DNA of 64,000 bases, from positions 434,001 to 498,000 of the forward strand of contig NZ_JADX01000005.1 of the NCBI RefSeq assembly GCF_000518605.1, given 5' to 3'. The notes beneath the pieces were generated by a model. That model made no database searches. It was not told the origin of the DNA and saw nothing but the letters and a program-made list of their open reading frames with translations. Both the position numbers and the translations under genes were made by a program. Shown here piece after piece: positions 18,724-27,225 of this stretch. The DNA comes from Shewanella fidelis ATCC BAA-318 (GTDB taxonomy: Bacteria > Pseudomonadota > Gammaproteobacteria > Enterobacterales > Shewanellaceae). Positions within the stretch are counted from its first letter, which is position 1, and every line of letters starts with the position of its first letter.

Positions 18724-19452
18724 ATGCGTTTAGACAAATTTATCTGTAAAAGCACAGCGCTTAATCGTGCTGAGGCGAGGGAGTGCATTAACGCTGGTAA
18801 GATCTGCGTTAATGACGCACTGGTAACTGATATCAGCTTTCAAGTTCATGAAAGCAATCACATAACTTTAGACGGACAAAAGCTGATTGCGCGGCCGTCA
18901 CGTTACATTATGCTGTATAAACCCATGCATACCTTAAGCTCTAACGTGGATGGCGATTACCCCAGCTTATTTAATTGCATTGAACTAGAGCGGGTCGAAG
19001 ACTTGCATATCGTCGGCAGGCTCGATGCCGATACCACAGGTTTAGTGTTATTAACTGATGATGGTCGCTGGTCGTTTGATATTATTCGCCCTGATAAACT
19101 GTGTGAAAAAACCTACCGAGTAACGCTACGTGATCCTATCACGCCTGATAATGCCGCTGATGTAATTGCAAGCTTTGCCAGTGGTTTACAACTACAAAAT
19201 GAAAAGGCATTAACTCAGCCGGCTAAGCTTGAGTTGGTAACGTCAACGGAGGTGTTGTTAACCATTACGGAGGGGAAATACCATCAAGTAAAGCGTATGT
19301 TCGCTGCGATTGGTAACCGAGTTAATGGATTGCACCGTGAGCAAATAGGCGGGTTAAAGCTAGATGTTGAAGTGGGGCTGTGGCGCCACTTAACAGCCGA
19401 TGAGGTTTCCTTGTTAGCCACCCCAACGCCAGCAATAAACAACGCCCGCTAA
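18724..19452 (+). CDS. rsuA: 16S rRNA pseudouridine-516 synthase
   Basis: The 242-residue protein has an N-terminal S4 RNA-binding domain (MRLDKFICKSTALNRAEA) and a pseudouridine synthase domain with the catalytic block GRLDADTTGLVLLTDDGRWS (the Asp of RLDADT is the nucleophile) and the later EGKYHQVKRMFAAIGNRV. This is the RsuA pattern for modifying the decoding region of 16S rRNA. The last codons overlap a nine-base stem (19442-19464), which may act as a weak terminator. Confidence 0.92.
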   Translation: MRLDKFICKSTALNRAEARECINAGKICVNDALVTDISFQVHESNHITLDGQKLIARPSRYIMLYKPMHTLSSNVDGDYPSLFNCIELERVEDLHIVGRLDADTTGLVLLTDDGRWSFDIIRPDKLCEKTYRVTLRDPITPDNAADVIASFASGLQLQNEKALTQPAKLELVTSTEVLLTITEGKYHQVKRMFAAIGNRVNGLHREQIGGLKLDVEVGLWRHLTADEVSLLATPTPAINNAR

Positions 19453-19497
19453 CATAGCGGGCGTGTTGCTCGTAGAGTAATCGATGAGTATCTAGGC

Positions 19498-21675
19498 TTA
19501 ATCAACCCAGTGCAGTACATCGCGAATAATAGACCAACGTGGCTCAACTTTTTCTGCGCCTTTACCTAACATCCAATAGTCGTAAATTTGCTCTTGAGTG
19601 CCATCGACCCTACGCAAGCGTTGCCAGTTATTGATGTAGTTCAATAGTGATTGGTTACTTTGTGCTACAGCATAGGCAACTGGGTAATGGGATTTATTTT
19701 CTAATAGCGCAATACCATAGCCCGGGAAGAACAAGGTCCAAGCTGATCCAGCTTGAGCGCTAATCACAACTGCATCGTACTTATTTTGTTTCTGCCTGAA
19801 AAAGTCTTTATAGCCCTCGATTTTGACGAACTTAATATTTGGTGCCATCTTTTTCGCATCTTCAATAGCATCACTGTGCTCAACATACGCTACGGTCATG
19901 TTGTGCATCTGTTTGATCTTATCGTTACTCTTAAAGTCGTTAACCAAGTGGTCGCGGGTCGCAATAGCGATGTTCAGTTCAAGCACCGGATTGGCATAGC
20001 TAAGCGCATCCATTTGCTCTATGTCCATCGCCAATCCTGACATTGCAATATCAAAGAATCCGGCTTTAAGCGATGCCGCCAGCTGGTCTTTTTTAAACGG
20101 AATAAACTCAATCTTAACTTTTAAATCTTCTGCCAATTTATTAGCCATTGCGGTATCAAACCCCACTAGCTGGCCGGCATTATTGTAGTAACTAAATGGT
20201 ACGTTACTCGGAATGTATCCCACTCTTAGGGTTCCGGCGTCGCGAATGGACTGCACACTGCGTATTGGGGTACTTGGGGTTTTCCCAAGTACAGGGAACT
20301 GCCTTTTCACTTTTGTCGGCACTTTATCTGCCACTTGCATATTGGCGATCACGCCACTGGTGATCTCAGGGCTATGGATAAACATACCCATACCAATGCG
20401 ACAAACCAAGATAGTGGCCACCACGCTAGCACCAATACCAATACTCATCTTTAGCAGTTGCGGTGGACGCATTTTTAGCGATTTTTGAAATAAAGAGGCA
20501 GTAAGTAAAGTGAGTACAAATAAGTTCATTACTGCGGCAATAGAGGTAAATTTACCGGTAATAAAGCCCGACATAACAAATAGCTGGAATAGGTCGGCAG
20601 GCAGTTTTACCAGATCTAACATAAATGGAATTGCGACATATACGCTGCCAAATAAAGCTAGCAAGCCACTAATAGAAAGGGACGGAATATTGCTGATATC
20701 CACCGGCGTGCCATTAAACCAGCCGGCAAAATACACAAATAAAATGACCGTGAGTTTGCCAATATTGGGGAAGGTAAAGGCGATTGGCACTAAAATTTCA
20801 ATTAAGGTGGCGCCATCTTCACATAGGTCATTATGCTCGCGCATCACCTGCTTACACTCTTCTACAATTACCGGAATGACAATAAAAATATTACCCGTGG
20901 CAAAGGCGGTCACTAAGCTAGACTTTGAAATGCGCAGTGCCTGCGCAAATGTCACTGGCGTGAGTGATGCCACAATCCAAGGTAATACCCAAAAAGTCAG
21001 TAGTAAGCACAATACAAAGTAGCTAATGAGATACACCTGCATGCTGGCAAACTCATCAACCCCCATGGTGCCAGCGGCAGAAGCTGACATAGCAAAAATA
21101 CCAATAGGTAGGATTTTGACTAAGCCTTGAGTAATACGCGAAAAAATCTCAGAGCTGGTATGCATAAAGGTGAGGATCTGCTGTTTATGCTCGCCTTGCA
21201 TACCAATAAGCGCGAGTCCCATGGCAATACTAAATACCACCATAGCAGGCACATAACCGTCGGCCATTGACTCAAATGGATTGGAAGGAATATACAGCTT
21301 AAAGTAATCAATCGGAGTAACAGGCTCTATGCTACTGGTACTGAAGAACGAAGCAGATTCAACAATAGGAAATGACAACGGCATTAAAGCAACCAGCACC
21401 ATCGCAAGTAGCCATAGCAGTAACATAATGAGACCTGCGCGGCTAAAAATCAGCTTAGCGGTGCTTTTTTCCAGTTTACCAATACCGCCAACAAGCGATA
21501 CCACAATATAGGGCAGAACCGTCATCTGCATCAGTAAGATCACACTGGTGCCTATGGTACCCATCCAGCTTACAGATTCACCGAAGAACAGACCTACGCC
21601 AAAACCAACAAACATGGCGACGATCATTTGGGTTGAGCTGGTCATTGCGAGGACTTTTTTTAACACAGGTTCCAT
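19498..21675 (-). CDS. Dicarboxylate/amino-acid:cation symporter fused to a periplasmic solute-binding domain
   Basis: The 725-residue protein joins two parts. Residues 1 to about 430 form a GltP/DctA-type (SDF) sodium or proton symporter with many membrane helices. Residues about 475-720 form a bacterial family 3 solute-binding domain (GTLRVGYIPSNVPFSYYNNA, GFDTAMANKLAEDL, FDIAMSGLAMDIEQ). Family 3 domains bind amino acids and normally feed ABC transporters. Here the domain would capture a ligand in the periplasm and hand it to the attached symporter. The substrate, probably glutamate, aspartate or a dicarboxylate, is inferred. Confidence 0.85.
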   Translation of the reverse strand: MEPVLKKVLAMTSSTQMIVAMFVGFGVGLFFGESVSWMGTIGTSVILLMQMTVLPYIVVSLVGGIGKLEKSTAKLIFSRAGLIMLLLWLLAMVLVALMPLSFPIVESASFFSTSSIEPVTPIDYFKLYIPSNPFESMADGYVPAMVVFSIAMGLALIGMQGEHKQQILTFMHTSSEIFSRITQGLVKILPIGIFAMSASAAGTMGVDEFASMQVYLISYFVLCLLLTFWVLPWIVASLTPVTFAQALRISKSSLVTAFATGNIFIVIPVIVEECKQVMREHNDLCEDGATLIEILVPIAFTFPNIGKLTVILFVYFAGWFNGTPVDISNIPSLSISGLLALFGSVYVAIPFMLDLVKLPADLFQLFVMSGFITGKFTSIAAVMNLFVLTLLTASLFQKSLKMRPPQLLKMSIGIGASVVATILVCRIGMGMFIHSPEITSGVIANMQVADKVPTKVKRQFPVLGKTPSTPIRSVQSIRDAGTLRVGYIPSNVPFSYYNNAGQLVGFDTAMANKLAEDLKVKIEFIPFKKDQLAASLKAGFFDIAMSGLAMDIEQMDALSYANPVLELNIAIATRDHLVNDFKSNDKIKQMHNMTVAYVEHSDAIEDAKKMAPNIKFVKIEGYKDFFRQKQNKYDAVVISAQAGSAWTLFFPGYGIALLENKSHYPVAYAVAQSNQSLLNYINNWQRLRRVDGTQEQIYDYWMLGKGAEKVEPRWSIIRDVLHWVD

Positions 21676-21795
21676 CCTAAATTATCGAGTGTGGTTAAGC
21701 GTTGCGATTAATCAATCGGAGTCAGCAAGAGTGTATAAATATTATAGGTTTGTTAAGTGTTAACTTTAAACTGATATCGTCAAAAATTCAGTATG

Positions 21796-22701
21796 TTATT
21801 TAATGGCTTTGCCGGATAAACGTTCAGCCGCCAAGTCAATAAAGGCCCTGACCTTAGGAGATAAGTGTTTGCGGCTTGGGTAAACCACGTACACGTCGAT
21901 TTCATGACTCGGGCAGTTTTCAAATAACACAACTAAGCGATTATCTTGTATTGCTTGCTCCATATAAAAACCGGGCAAACGCGCAATACCATGGCCTGCT
22001 AGTACCATAGCTAATTGCATTTCGCCGTTATTGCACAGCACTTTTTGGCGTACATCGACAAAGAAAGGTTTACCGTGCTGATCGACATACTCCCAACGAC
22101 TTGGTTGTTTTAAATTGGAATAACAGATGCCGCTATGGGTTGCTAATTCGCGGGGATGATGCGGCTTGCCATGGCGCGAGATATATTCTTCTGACGCGAC
22201 AGTGTAAGCCTTGCTGGTGTAAATTTTACGGCAAATTAGGCTCGACTCTTCGAGATGGGCAGATGCACGAATGGCTAAGTCATAGCCATCGGCTATCACA
22301 TCGGTACGTTTATCACTGAGTTCTAACTCTAAGCTTACATTTGGGTAGCGTTTTAGGTATTCATCAATAATTGGTTGTAGATGACTTTGGGCAAAACCAA
22401 CAGGGCAACTGAGCTTTAATACCCCTTTAGGGCTGACATTGTCTTGGGTTATAAGGCCAACAGCCAGTTCAGCATCGCTAATAAGTTGCAAGCATTGTTG
22501 ATAATAAGCCTCGCCCTCAGGGGTTAAGCCTATTGAGCGGGTAGTGCGGTTTAGTAGGCGCACGCCAAGCCTAGCCTCAAGTTTATTGATCTCTTTACTC
22601 ACATATGAAGTCGAGTGTCCCAAGCTTTCAGCGGCCGCAGAGAAACCGCCGCTTTTCACCACTTGTGCAAAAATCACAATGCCATCAAATAGGGTATTCA
22701 T
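21796..22701 (-). CDS. LysR-family transcriptional regulator
   Basis: The start is the ATG at 22701 (301 residues); a TTG six bases upstream is an alternative. The N-terminal winged helix-turn-helix reads FAQVVKSGGFSAAAESLGHS with TSYVSKEINKLEARLGVRLL, followed by a periplasmic-binding-like effector domain. It is of the DsdC/YhjC-like subgroup often placed beside oxidoreductases. It is divergent from an FMN reductase 175 bases away and probably controls it. Confidence 0.88.
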   Translation of the reverse strand: MNTLFDGIVIFAQVVKSGGFSAAAESLGHSTSYVSKEINKLEARLGVRLLNRTTRSIGLTPEGEAYYQQCLQLISDAELAVGLITQDNVSPKGVLKLSCPVGFAQSHLQPIIDEYLKRYPNVSLELELSDKRTDVIADGYDLAIRASAHLEESSLICRKIYTSKAYTVASEEYISRHGKPHHPRELATHSGICYSNLKQPSRWEYVDQHGKPFFVDVRQKVLCNNGEMQLAMVLAGHGIARLPGFYMEQAIQDNRLVVLFENCPSHEIDVYVVYPSRKHLSPKVRAFIDLAAERLSGKAIK

Positions 22702-22876
22702 TGTCAAAACCGTCTGCCATTAACAGTTATATGGAAATAGTTATTATCTATTTAGGTTATTAATCTTTATCCGTCATCAATATACACTGCTCTACATCGA
22801 GTTGTCGCTCAAAAGTTAATCTTTAACTTGAAGTTGAGTTTGGCAATAGCACCCAATAACAGTAAGAGAGACCATT

Positions 22877-23401
22877 ATGAAACTATTAGCCTTTGCAGCC
22901 AGCAGCAGCTCAAAATCAATTAACCAGCAACTTGCCGCCTATGCCGCCTCACTTGTTGACGGCGCGGATGTTGAACTGCTCGATATTAACGATTACGAAA
23001 TGCCGCTTTTTAGCCAAGACCGCGAAGAAGCGTTAGGCCAGCCTGAGCAAGCACAAAAGTTTTTTGCCAAATTAGGTGAAGCCGATGCCATTATTATCTC
23101 ATTCGCAGAACATAATGGCTCATACACGGCGGCCTACAAGAACTTGTTTGACTGGACGTCGCGTATCGACATGAAAGTGTTCCAAAACAAGCCAATGGTA
23201 TTGCTAGCAACCTCACCAGGCCCAGGCGGTGCGGCAACAGTATTGGCCGCAGCATCAGGTTCAGCGCCTTATTTTGCTGCAGATGTTAAAGCAACCCTGT
23301 CTATTCCGAGCTTTTTCGATAACTTCGATATGGAAGCACAAGCGCTACGTAACCCAGAGTTAAAAGCTGCGTTAGTTGAAGCACTAAGTAAGTTGAAATA
23401 G
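22877..23401 (+). CDS. NADPH-dependent FMN reductase family protein
   Basis: The 174-residue flavodoxin-fold protein shows LLAFAASSSSKSINQQLA (phosphate loop for FMN), SFAEHNGSYTAAYKNLFDW and ATSPGPGGA, typical of the ChrR/YieF-like NAD(P)H:FMN or quinone reductases. It should be cytosolic and reduce quinones, azo compounds or metal ions; the true substrate is unknown. A GAGAGACC site precedes the start and a strong terminator follows. Confidence 0.85.
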   Translation: MKLLAFAASSSSKSINQQLAAYAASLVDGADVELLDINDYEMPLFSQDREEALGQPEQAQKFFAKLGEADAIIISFAEHNGSYTAAYKNLFDWTSRIDMKVFQNKPMVLLATSPGPGGAATVLAAASGSAPYFAADVKATLSIPSFFDNFDMEAQALRNPELKAALVEALSKLK

Positions 23402-23420
23402 CGCTAAAGCGTTGAGCAAA

Positions 23421-23455
23421 AATAAGCCTGACATCATGTCAGGCTTATTGTTTTA
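23421..23455 (+). terminator. Rho-independent terminator
   Basis: Perfect 13-base stem (23421-23433 and 23437-23449) with a three-base loop, then GTTTT. It can also serve the convergent GGDEF gene. Confidence 0.85.
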
Positions 23456-23482
23456 TCAACCGTTTCCGTCTTAGGATAAGCG

Positions 23483-25288
23483 TTATACTCTTACCTCAGT
23501 GGCTTGGTTGCTTATGGCACTGTTAGCCTGCTTATTGCGTTTAAACTCGGCAATACCATCTGAGAATATGGTCACTCGATTGCGACCAGTCTTTTTCGAG
23601 ACATACATAGCGTGGTCACTGTCGGCCACCATTTTATCTAGGTTAGTCCCCGATAAGCTAAAGTCTGTTACTCCAAAGCTTGCGCTAATCGCAAACTCAA
23701 AGCCTGAGTCTTTGCTGTCAATAGTTGCTATCAGCTTACGGTATTCCTCTGCCAATTGTGCAGCGGTGCCCACATCGCAGCTAGGCAAGAAAATACAAAA
23801 CTCTTCACCGCCTAGGCGGGCAAACAGGTCGTTCTTGCGGCATTGCGACCGGCACACATTGGCGACTTGTTTTAACACCCAATCACCCGTTGCATGGCCG
23901 TAGGTGTCGTTAATGCTTTTAAACTTATCTAAATCAAACAAGATACAGCTGGCCACTTGCTTGTTCTTGCTGCAGTAGTCAATGGCGCTTAGCGCTAATT
24001 GGGTAAAGTGGCCACGGTTATGCACACCTGTAAGAGCGTCATATTCAGCTAATAGTTTTAAGCGTTTTTGAGTGGTACGTGACTTATACACCATGCCAAC
24101 CAATAACATTAACGACACCACTAACAGTGAAATGAACAAGCGGTTATTTTCAGTTTCACTACGGCTGAGTTTTTGCTCCAAGCGCAGTAAACGGTTTTGG
24201 TCATCCAACAATTTAATCTGGTTTTTTTGCTCAGTGGCCTGATGCTGCGCTAGCTGAAATGCGAGATGCTTGGTTTTAACTTCATCTAAATAAGCTTTGT
24301 CGGCAGCGGCATACTCTTGATGATATGCCAAAGCTTGTTGGTGCTCACCACGAGATTCAGCGATTTGAAACAGGATGTTATAAGCGGTGACAGACGGTCG
24401 ATTAGAGCCAATTCCCTTAGACTGTTCGAGTGTTTTTAACGCATAGCTTTCTGATTCAGGCTGGTTACTATTCTTATGGTGAGCATGCGCTAATAATGAA
24501 TAGTAACGAGCTAGAGCTGGCGCATATTTTGTCTGCTCAATTGCAACTAGCTGCTTTTCTAGCGTGGCGATTGCTTGCAGTGGTTGGTTATTATCTAAAT
24601 GCAGTTCAGCTAAATAGCTGTAAATAGCGCTTTCCATCACCACTTCGTTGCTCTGCTGGCAAGCTTGTAAGCCTTGAACTATTTGTGGTGAGTCTTCACT
24701 GAGCTGCCCCAGTTTGAATTGGGATTCTAATTTTAAGTTGTGAGCGATGCAGAGGTTGCGGCCATTTAAGGGCCTATCCAATAGTCTATTGGAATAATTA
24801 AGCCCGACTTTATACTCAGCTAGTTGATTATAGAACATAGCAGATACTAATAATCCTTGGTCTATAAGTTGAGGTGAGGATATTTTTGGTGTGAGGCTTA
24901 ACGTTTGCTGAAGAACATCTAAACCTTCAGACCAGTTTTTTGATATTGCATACGTATTTACTATTAATAAACCAGATTTGTATCTAATTTCATTATCAAT
25001 TTCAGCGGAAAGTAATCTTTTTGAAATAGTTAATGCGCTTTTAAAGTTTCCCTTAAACGTGAGGTTATAGGAGATTAGGTAATCTAAATAATCTTTTGGG
25101 TAACCGCTTAGCGAGGCTCTCTTTAAAGAGAGAGCCTCAATCATGGCGGTAAATTTTGCTCTATCACTACTTTTTATTTTTTCGGCAGCTATCAGCTTAG
25201 GAATGAAACTGTCAGCTTCTTTAGCTGAAGTAATGTTTATTATCCCAAACAAGATAATAAATAGGCAAATAAATTTAACTGCACTCAT
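23483..25288 (-). CDS. TPR-GGDEF diguanylate cyclase at the end of the borosin operon
   Basis: The 601-residue protein has a signal peptide (ends near TSA), a periplasmic region of TPR-like helices (about 30-370), one membrane helix (about 383-401) and a cytoplasmic GGDEF domain (from AEYDALTGVHNRGHF). The active-site loop is intact (LGGEEFCIF, near residue 492), so it should make cyclic di-GMP. Its ATG lies only 11 bases after the borosin precursor stop, with poor ribosome site of its own, which points to co-transcription and perhaps coupling. A periplasmic sensor tied to a RiPP precursor is unusual. Confidence 0.85.
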   Translation of the reverse strand: MSAVKFICLFIILFGIINITSAKEADSFIPKLIAAEKIKSSDRAKFTAMIEALSLKRASLSGYPKDYLDYLISYNLTFKGNFKSALTISKRLLSAEIDNEIRYKSGLLIVNTYAISKNWSEGLDVLQQTLSLTPKISSPQLIDQGLLVSAMFYNQLAEYKVGLNYSNRLLDRPLNGRNLCIAHNLKLESQFKLGQLSEDSPQIVQGLQACQQSNEVVMESAIYSYLAELHLDNNQPLQAIATLEKQLVAIEQTKYAPALARYYSLLAHAHHKNSNQPESESYALKTLEQSKGIGSNRPSVTAYNILFQIAESRGEHQQALAYHQEYAAADKAYLDEVKTKHLAFQLAQHQATEQKNQIKLLDDQNRLLRLEQKLSRSETENNRLFISLLVVSLMLLVGMVYKSRTTQKRLKLLAEYDALTGVHNRGHFTQLALSAIDYCSKNKQVASCILFDLDKFKSINDTYGHATGDWVLKQVANVCRSQCRKNDLFARLGGEEFCIFLPSCDVGTAAQLAEEYRKLIATIDSKDSGFEFAISASFGVTDFSLSGTNLDKMVADSDHAMYVSKKTGRNRVTIFSDGIAEFKRNKQANSAISNQATEVRV

Positions 25289-25299
25289 TTAATGCTAGG

Positions 25300-25566
25300 C
25301 TATTTTATTGTTGTGGATTCGTTATTTTCGTCTTTTTCTTTTTTATCATCAGTTTCTTCATCTTCATCTTCAGCAGGAATTAAAATACAAACAACATCTG
25401 GGCAGACATCTAGCTCGCGCTTAAGGCTAATATCATCTTTGTTGATTAGCGCTTGTTTTAATGATTCAGTTAGTGCTGATTCGGCTATCGCTTGCTCAAA
25501 GTTAGTTTCTGTTTGCAGACTTGCATCTTGGCCCATACGTTCCAGCAGTTGAATGATGTTTGACAT
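25300..25566 (-). CDS. Borosin-type RiPP precursor peptide
   Basis: The 88-residue peptide begins MSNIIQLLERMGQDASL, like the leader of the Shewanella split-borosin precursor SonA (SGLSDFFTQLGQDAQL, from memory). A helical leader covers about residues 1-50. Then comes the core-like segment DVCPDVVCILIPAE (residues 53-66, DNA 25369-25410), a hydrophobic run suited to backbone N-methylation, and an acidic, Lys-rich tail. Cys55 and Cys60 are notable. An N-methyltransferase of the matching family is encoded 154 bases upstream. Methylated positions are not known and the core boundary is inferred. Confidence 0.78.
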   Translation of the reverse strand: MSNIIQLLERMGQDASLQTETNFEQAIAESALTESLKQALINKDDISLKRELDVCPDVVCILIPAEDEDEETDDKKEKDENNESTTIK

Positions 25567-25632
25567 ACTATTTCCTTGTTGATTGTCGTTTATGGTTTTC
25601 TATTTTCTCTTTCTTAGGAAGGACTTGCCTGC

Positions 25633-25737
25633 TTACGGAGACCGACCTTTTAGCTTTTGTTTATCCGTTTCTTTATCTACTTGTTTATCAACTTGTTGAT
25701 TTAATTCATTCACTATTTGCTTAAGCAAGCACATCAT
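25633..25737 (-). CDS. Possible 34-residue peptide between the borosin genes
   Basis: A short frame begins with ATGATG inside the end of the methyltransferase gene and stops before the precursor gene. The peptide starts MMCLLKQIVNELNQQ and continues with VDK repeats and a basic end, KLKGRSP. It has no recognised family. The overlap would allow translational coupling, but the frame is short and could be chance. Confidence 0.3.
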   Translation of the reverse strand: MMCLLKQIVNELNQQVDKQVDKETDKQKLKGRSP

Positions 25738-26530
25738 TTTGCTCTGCTAGCAGCTGAGCTTCTACTTGCGCTAGGCGGTCTAATACCGCTTGATTAGGTT
25801 GCATCTTTTGGCTTGGCGGAATAACCAGTGTGGTGTGCATGTAAATATCGGCATCGGCCAGTTCTGCTAGGGGGAGGGTTTGCTTACGCACTGTGTCTAT
25901 TGGCAGTACGGCGGCTTCATATAAAATCACTTGATGCTCAAGTGGGTAGTCTTTACTCAGCAGTTCAATCAGTACTTGGCGGTGTGCAGCCCCCGTAGCA
26001 AACTTGGTCAGGCTCTTATCACCAGCTAGGCCGATTTGCCACAGCACTAGGTAACATGAGGGGTCAAAGCGGCGCTGGTAAAACATAAACTGACTGGCTT
26101 CAAACTGCTGGCAACCATATTGGCCGGGGTCGATGCCTAAATCGGCAATCAGGCAGTCTTCTGCCGATATACCCGGTACCATGACAGCCTGAAAACCCTC
26201 AGCCTTGGCTACTTCGATTGATTTATGTGGTGCGTGGGCGAATACCCCAGGGTGACCATAAAATGCACCGACGACTTTTTTGCCAGCGCGCACTTCGGTC
26301 ATAATTGAATCGACCATTTCGCGGTAGGTAATATGGCGAGATTTTCCGGGATGATAAAAGCCTTGTAGCGAGCGTACATCGGGGTGCATCTCTTGCAGCC
26401 AGAGTTCAACGATGCCGTTAGACATTCCAGAAAATACCACATCAGCCTGTTCAATATAGCTTTTTGCTAACGGGCAAATATGTGCGCCTAAAGTCATTCC
26501 TATTCCAACACAAGCTAAACTACCTGACAT
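25721..26530 (-). CDS. Borosin alpha-N-methyltransferase (SonM-like, tetrapyrrole methylase fold)
   Basis: The 269-residue enzyme has the tetrapyrrole-methylase fold: GSLACVGIGM at the N-terminus, FYGHPGVFAHAPH, VPGISAEDCLIADLGIDPG, QFEASQFMFY and TLVIPP near the end. This arrangement matches SonM and the catalytic part of OphMA rather than cobalamin or sirohaem enzymes. Tyr59, Arg65 or Arg70, Tyr69 and Tyr91 fall where the borosin enzymes have catalytic Tyr and Arg. It should methylate backbone amides of the precursor encoded downstream, using SAM. An AAAGGG site precedes the ATG. Confidence 0.85.
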   Translation of the reverse strand: MSGSLACVGIGMTLGAHICPLAKSYIEQADVVFSGMSNGIVELWLQEMHPDVRSLQGFYHPGKSRHITYREMVDSIMTEVRAGKKVVGAFYGHPGVFAHAPHKSIEVAKAEGFQAVMVPGISAEDCLIADLGIDPGQYGCQQFEASQFMFYQRRFDPSCYLVLWQIGLAGDKSLTKFATGAAHRQVLIELLSKDYPLEHQVILYEAAVLPIDTVRKQTLPLAELADADIYMHTTLVIPPSQKMQPNQAVLDRLAQVEAQLLAEQNDVLA

Positions 26531-26666
26531 GGTTACCCTTTATTATTTATATATTCAACTGGCGCTCTAAAGCTCAAGGCTATGTATGTGTAGTGGCCTT
26601 TCAGAAAGAGAAGATAACAGCTTGTTGCGGTATTTTAAATATTATGTTTCTGGTCTGGTGGCTATT

Positions 26667-27212
26667 CTATGAGTTTATGAATGTTGCAATGGCATGGTCA
26701 CTTTGTTTATAGCAACTAGCTTGGCCTGTAGCTGGATCTAAGTTATTTATATCTATGCAGTAATTGAGTTTCTGGGCAATTCTTAAAATTGCTTTGTTCT
26801 CTGGTAGAAACATTGAATACATTTTATTGAGTTTTAGGTGTCGTAAGCCGTATTCAGTAAGCGCACCAATTGACTCAAATGCAATGTGCTTTCTATAAGC
26901 CTTAGGGCTAAGCATTATTCCAAACTCTGCTTGTTGAGTGTTTTGTTTATCTTTGCTGATGTTTTGTATGCCTAATAGCTCACCTGTGTCCAGTTCTGAA
27001 ATTACCCAAACAAATAGCAATGGTATGGGCTTTTGAGTGAGTTTTAGTGTTGTGTGAAAGCATTTTTCTGCCTTTGCTGGGCTCAATGGCTGACTGATGT
27101 TTTTCATTACAACCGGATCGGTATACAAGGAGCAATACAAGTCTTTATCTCGCTCATCGAGTAAGCGCATGGATAGTCGTTCGGTTTCAAATTGGTGTGC
27201 TGAGCTAGCCAT
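26667..27212 (-). CDS. GNAT-family N-acetyltransferase
   Basis: The 181-residue protein is of the RimJ/RimL type: ETERLSMRLLDERDKDL at the start, then LLGIQNISKD, AEFGIMLSPKAYRKHIAFES (acetyl-CoA-binding region), EYGLRHLKLNKMYSMFLPEN and a C-terminal AIL.IAQKLNY. RimJ/RimL relatives acetylate protein or small-molecule amines. It starts 13 bases after the aspartic protease gene and precedes the borosin methyltransferase by 136 bases, so it could tailor the RiPP, but this is only context. Confidence 0.8.
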   Translation of the reverse strand: MASSAHQFETERLSMRLLDERDKDLYCSLYTDPVVMKNISQPLSPAKAEKCFHTTLKLTQKPIPLLFVWVISELDTGELLGIQNISKDKQNTQQAEFGIMLSPKAYRKHIAFESIGALTEYGLRHLKLNKMYSMFLPENKAILRIAQKLNYCIDINNLDPATGQASCYKQSDHAIATFINS

Positions 27213-27225
27213 GGTGTCTCTCTAA

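Noticed and set aside
20510..21022. 170-codon plus-strand frame
   Set aside because: It lies wholly opposite the symporter-fusion gene, has no family features and no start signals.
25721..26530. Cobalamin or sirohaem methyltransferase
   Set aside because: The fold is the same, but the sequence blocks and the adjacent precursor-like peptide fit borosin N-methyltransferases better.
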